This document shows positions 22,075 to 22,946 of a stretch of DNA of 22,946 bases, one piece after another. The DNA is taken from contig DHUW01000060.1 of the NCBI GenBank assembly GCA_002409365.1, positions 1 through 22,946 of the forward strand, written 5' to 3'. Origin of the DNA: Anaerolineaceae bacterium UBA5224. GTDB taxonomy: Bacteria > Chloroflexota > Anaerolineae > Anaerolineales > Anaerolineaceae. Every line of letters begins with the position of its first letter. Within the stretch, counting starts at the first letter, position 1. The notes beneath the pieces were generated by a model. The model ran no database searches. It was not told the DNA's origin and saw only the letters and a list, made by a program, of their open reading frames with translations. Made by a program: the position numbers and the translations under genes.

Positions 22075-22171
22075 CTCTGTTGTACTTGCGAGAGGCTTTG
22101 CTCACCCCCTCTGTCTGCGCGTATTTCACCAATGAGTACCGATATTTCATGTCTTGTGTTATCTTATCCAT
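22075..22171 (-). pseudogene. Transposase N-terminal remnant
   Basis: The first 32 or so residues (MDKITQDMKYRYSLVKYAQT, then EGVSKASRKYNR) match the N-terminal helix-turn-helix of IS481-like integrase/transposase proteins as I know them. After that the frame continues to 21944 with no resemblance to such a protein (no YRW or DDE motifs). It is a broken insertion sequence. GGAGG lies about 17 bases before the ATG. The remnant ends shortly before the lacI promoter. Confidence 0.6.
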
Positions 22172-22201
22172 GGCAGGTCGTGGTTTCCTCCGTTAGTTTT
22201 G

Positions 22202-22309
22202 TTTAGCGCAATAACAGATGCTTTTTCATTGGGGGCTACTTCATATTTAGTTAAAACAGACTTAGATTATCAAGATATAATTAAGGAAGTAAATAAGTTT
22301 TTAGGATAG
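22202..22309 (+). pseudogene. C-terminal remnant of a response-regulator receiver domain
   Basis: An open frame ending at TAG 22307-22309 reads FSLGATSYLVKTDL and then DYQDIIKEVNKFLG. This is the beta5/alpha5 end of a CheY-like receiver domain, with the conserved Lys in YLVK. No start codon or phosphorylation-site part precedes it; transposase remnant DNA lies upstream. Codon use is AT-rich like the gene that follows 6 bases later. Confidence 0.55.
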
Positions 22310-22315
22310 AATTTT

Positions 22316-22939
22316 ATGAACGAACGCATTTCTGGTAACTCAGGACTTGGAGCCTCAGTTTACGCTAACAGCCAAAATGAATCTCCATCAAACAGAGAGA
22401 GTATTGAGACTACTTTAGACAGAATCTCACATTCCATGAGCTTTGATCCTACTCTCTTTACGCAAGATCCTGTAGGAGGCAGTTGGGATACTATAAGTGA
22501 TTATGTTGGGGCAATTTCTTATAATCAAGAGCAAGAACAAGACTTTTTTTCTTGGAAAGGGTTAGATTTAGCGGATATAGATCTAAATGAACCAGCAAAC
22601 CCAGAAGATGCGTTAGCGGGATTGCTAAAGACAGCTGCTGCATTAAAGGTAGAGATCCCTTATACTGACGGTAGGCCTTTGGATAAAGATACTTTGGGCG
22701 AACCTTGGCAGGAGATTCAAGATAGAATTACTTTAGAAGAGAGGTCATCTATGAGATTAGGAGATTTGATATTAGATATCTACCCAGGTCTTCAGAGTGG
22801 TATAGAGGAAATCACACAGCAGTTAGAGTTAGCGGCTAATGATCCAGAGGAATTTAAAAGGCAGTTTAATCAACAGGAAGGAGATTCTCGCAGGTGGTTT
22901 GCAAAGTTTACTCCTCAAGCTGCAAGAGTCTGTAGATAA
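22316..22939 (+). CDS. Hypothetical protein, AT-rich gene at the window edge
   Basis: A 207-residue soluble, acidic, mostly helical protein. I recognise no family. The N-terminal 30 residues are Ser/Asn-rich and probably disordered. The middle has PTLFTQDPVGGSWDTISDYV and FFSWKGLDLADIDLNEP; the C-terminal third is helical (LGDLILDIYPGLQSGIEEI). There is no signal peptide or membrane segment. A weak AGGA lies 11 bases before the ATG. Codon use (many TTA and AGA) differs from the sugar locus. It follows a receiver-domain remnant closely, so it may have been the next gene in a signalling operon. Confidence 0.6.
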   Translation: MNERISGNSGLGASVYANSQNESPSNRESIETTLDRISHSMSFDPTLFTQDPVGGSWDTISDYVGAISYNQEQEQDFFSWKGLDLADIDLNEPANPEDALAGLLKTAAALKVEIPYTDGRPLDKDTLGEPWQEIQDRITLEERSSMRLGDLILDIYPGLQSGIEEITQQLELAANDPEEFKRQFNQQEGDSRRWFAKFTPQAARVCR

Positions 22940-22946
22940 TTTTGTG

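Overview
The window looks like a contig from a Chloroflexi bacterium, most likely of the Anaerolineae type. The support is indirect: Thr/Pro-rich or Val-Glu-Pro-rich lipoprotein linkers, a GH65/GH130 disaccharide-phosphorylase locus with a two-permease sugar importer, a monoderm-type heliorhodopsin, and many REP-like 'CGCGAG/GCGAAGCGATCTC' repeats. No rRNA, tRNA or CRISPR array is visible, so the assignment rests on gene content only.

Left block (196-3802, all minus strand): a redox gene cluster, read right to left as an ArsR-family repressor with Cys-rich metal- or thiol-sensing motifs, a small CxxC thioredoxin-fold protein, an intrinsic terminator or attenuator, a stand-alone glycine-cleavage-H-like lipoyl carrier, two DGC-family putative metal-binding proteins, an OsmC-family protein and two YlbF-family proteins. 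The genes from the H-protein to OsmC overlap each other. No gcvT or gcvP is present, so the H-like protein probably serves some other thiol or sulfur process. The cluster starts at a near-perfect sigma-70 promoter whose predicted start site falls on the first codon.

Middle block (about 3830-11380, mostly plus strand, more AT-rich): an accessory or defence island. It holds a zinc-ribbon membrane protein, an M.EcoRI-like adenine methyltransferase overlapping a DUF262-HNH nuclease by four bases, a TolB-like beta-propeller lipoprotein, a 1.4-kb repeat-rich stretch, the N-terminal remnant of another DNA methyltransferase, a C-terminally truncated Abi_2/AbiF-type protein behind a large hairpin, and a conserved hypothetical gene. 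Several repeat families (a structured hairpin repeat, iteron-like direct repeats, REP-like palindromes) are interspersed.

Right block (11379-21975, all minus strand): a carbohydrate-utilisation locus, read as lacI, solute-binding lipoprotein, two MalF/MalG-type permeases, a DUF624 membrane protein, a GH130 mannoside phosphorylase-like enzyme, a GH65 glycoside phosphorylase, beta-phosphoglucomutase, and then a heliorhodopsin followed by a strong terminator. The importer brings in a di- or oligosaccharide, the phosphorylases split it to sugar 1-phosphates, and PgmB routes beta-glucose 1-phosphate to glycolysis. No ABC ATPase is encoded here. A LacI-type palindrome sits between the lacI promoter and the lacI start.

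Right edge (21975-22946): a transposase N-terminal remnant, a response-regulator C-terminal remnant and an unrecognised AT-rich gene. The change of style suggests an insertion scar or possibly an assembly join.
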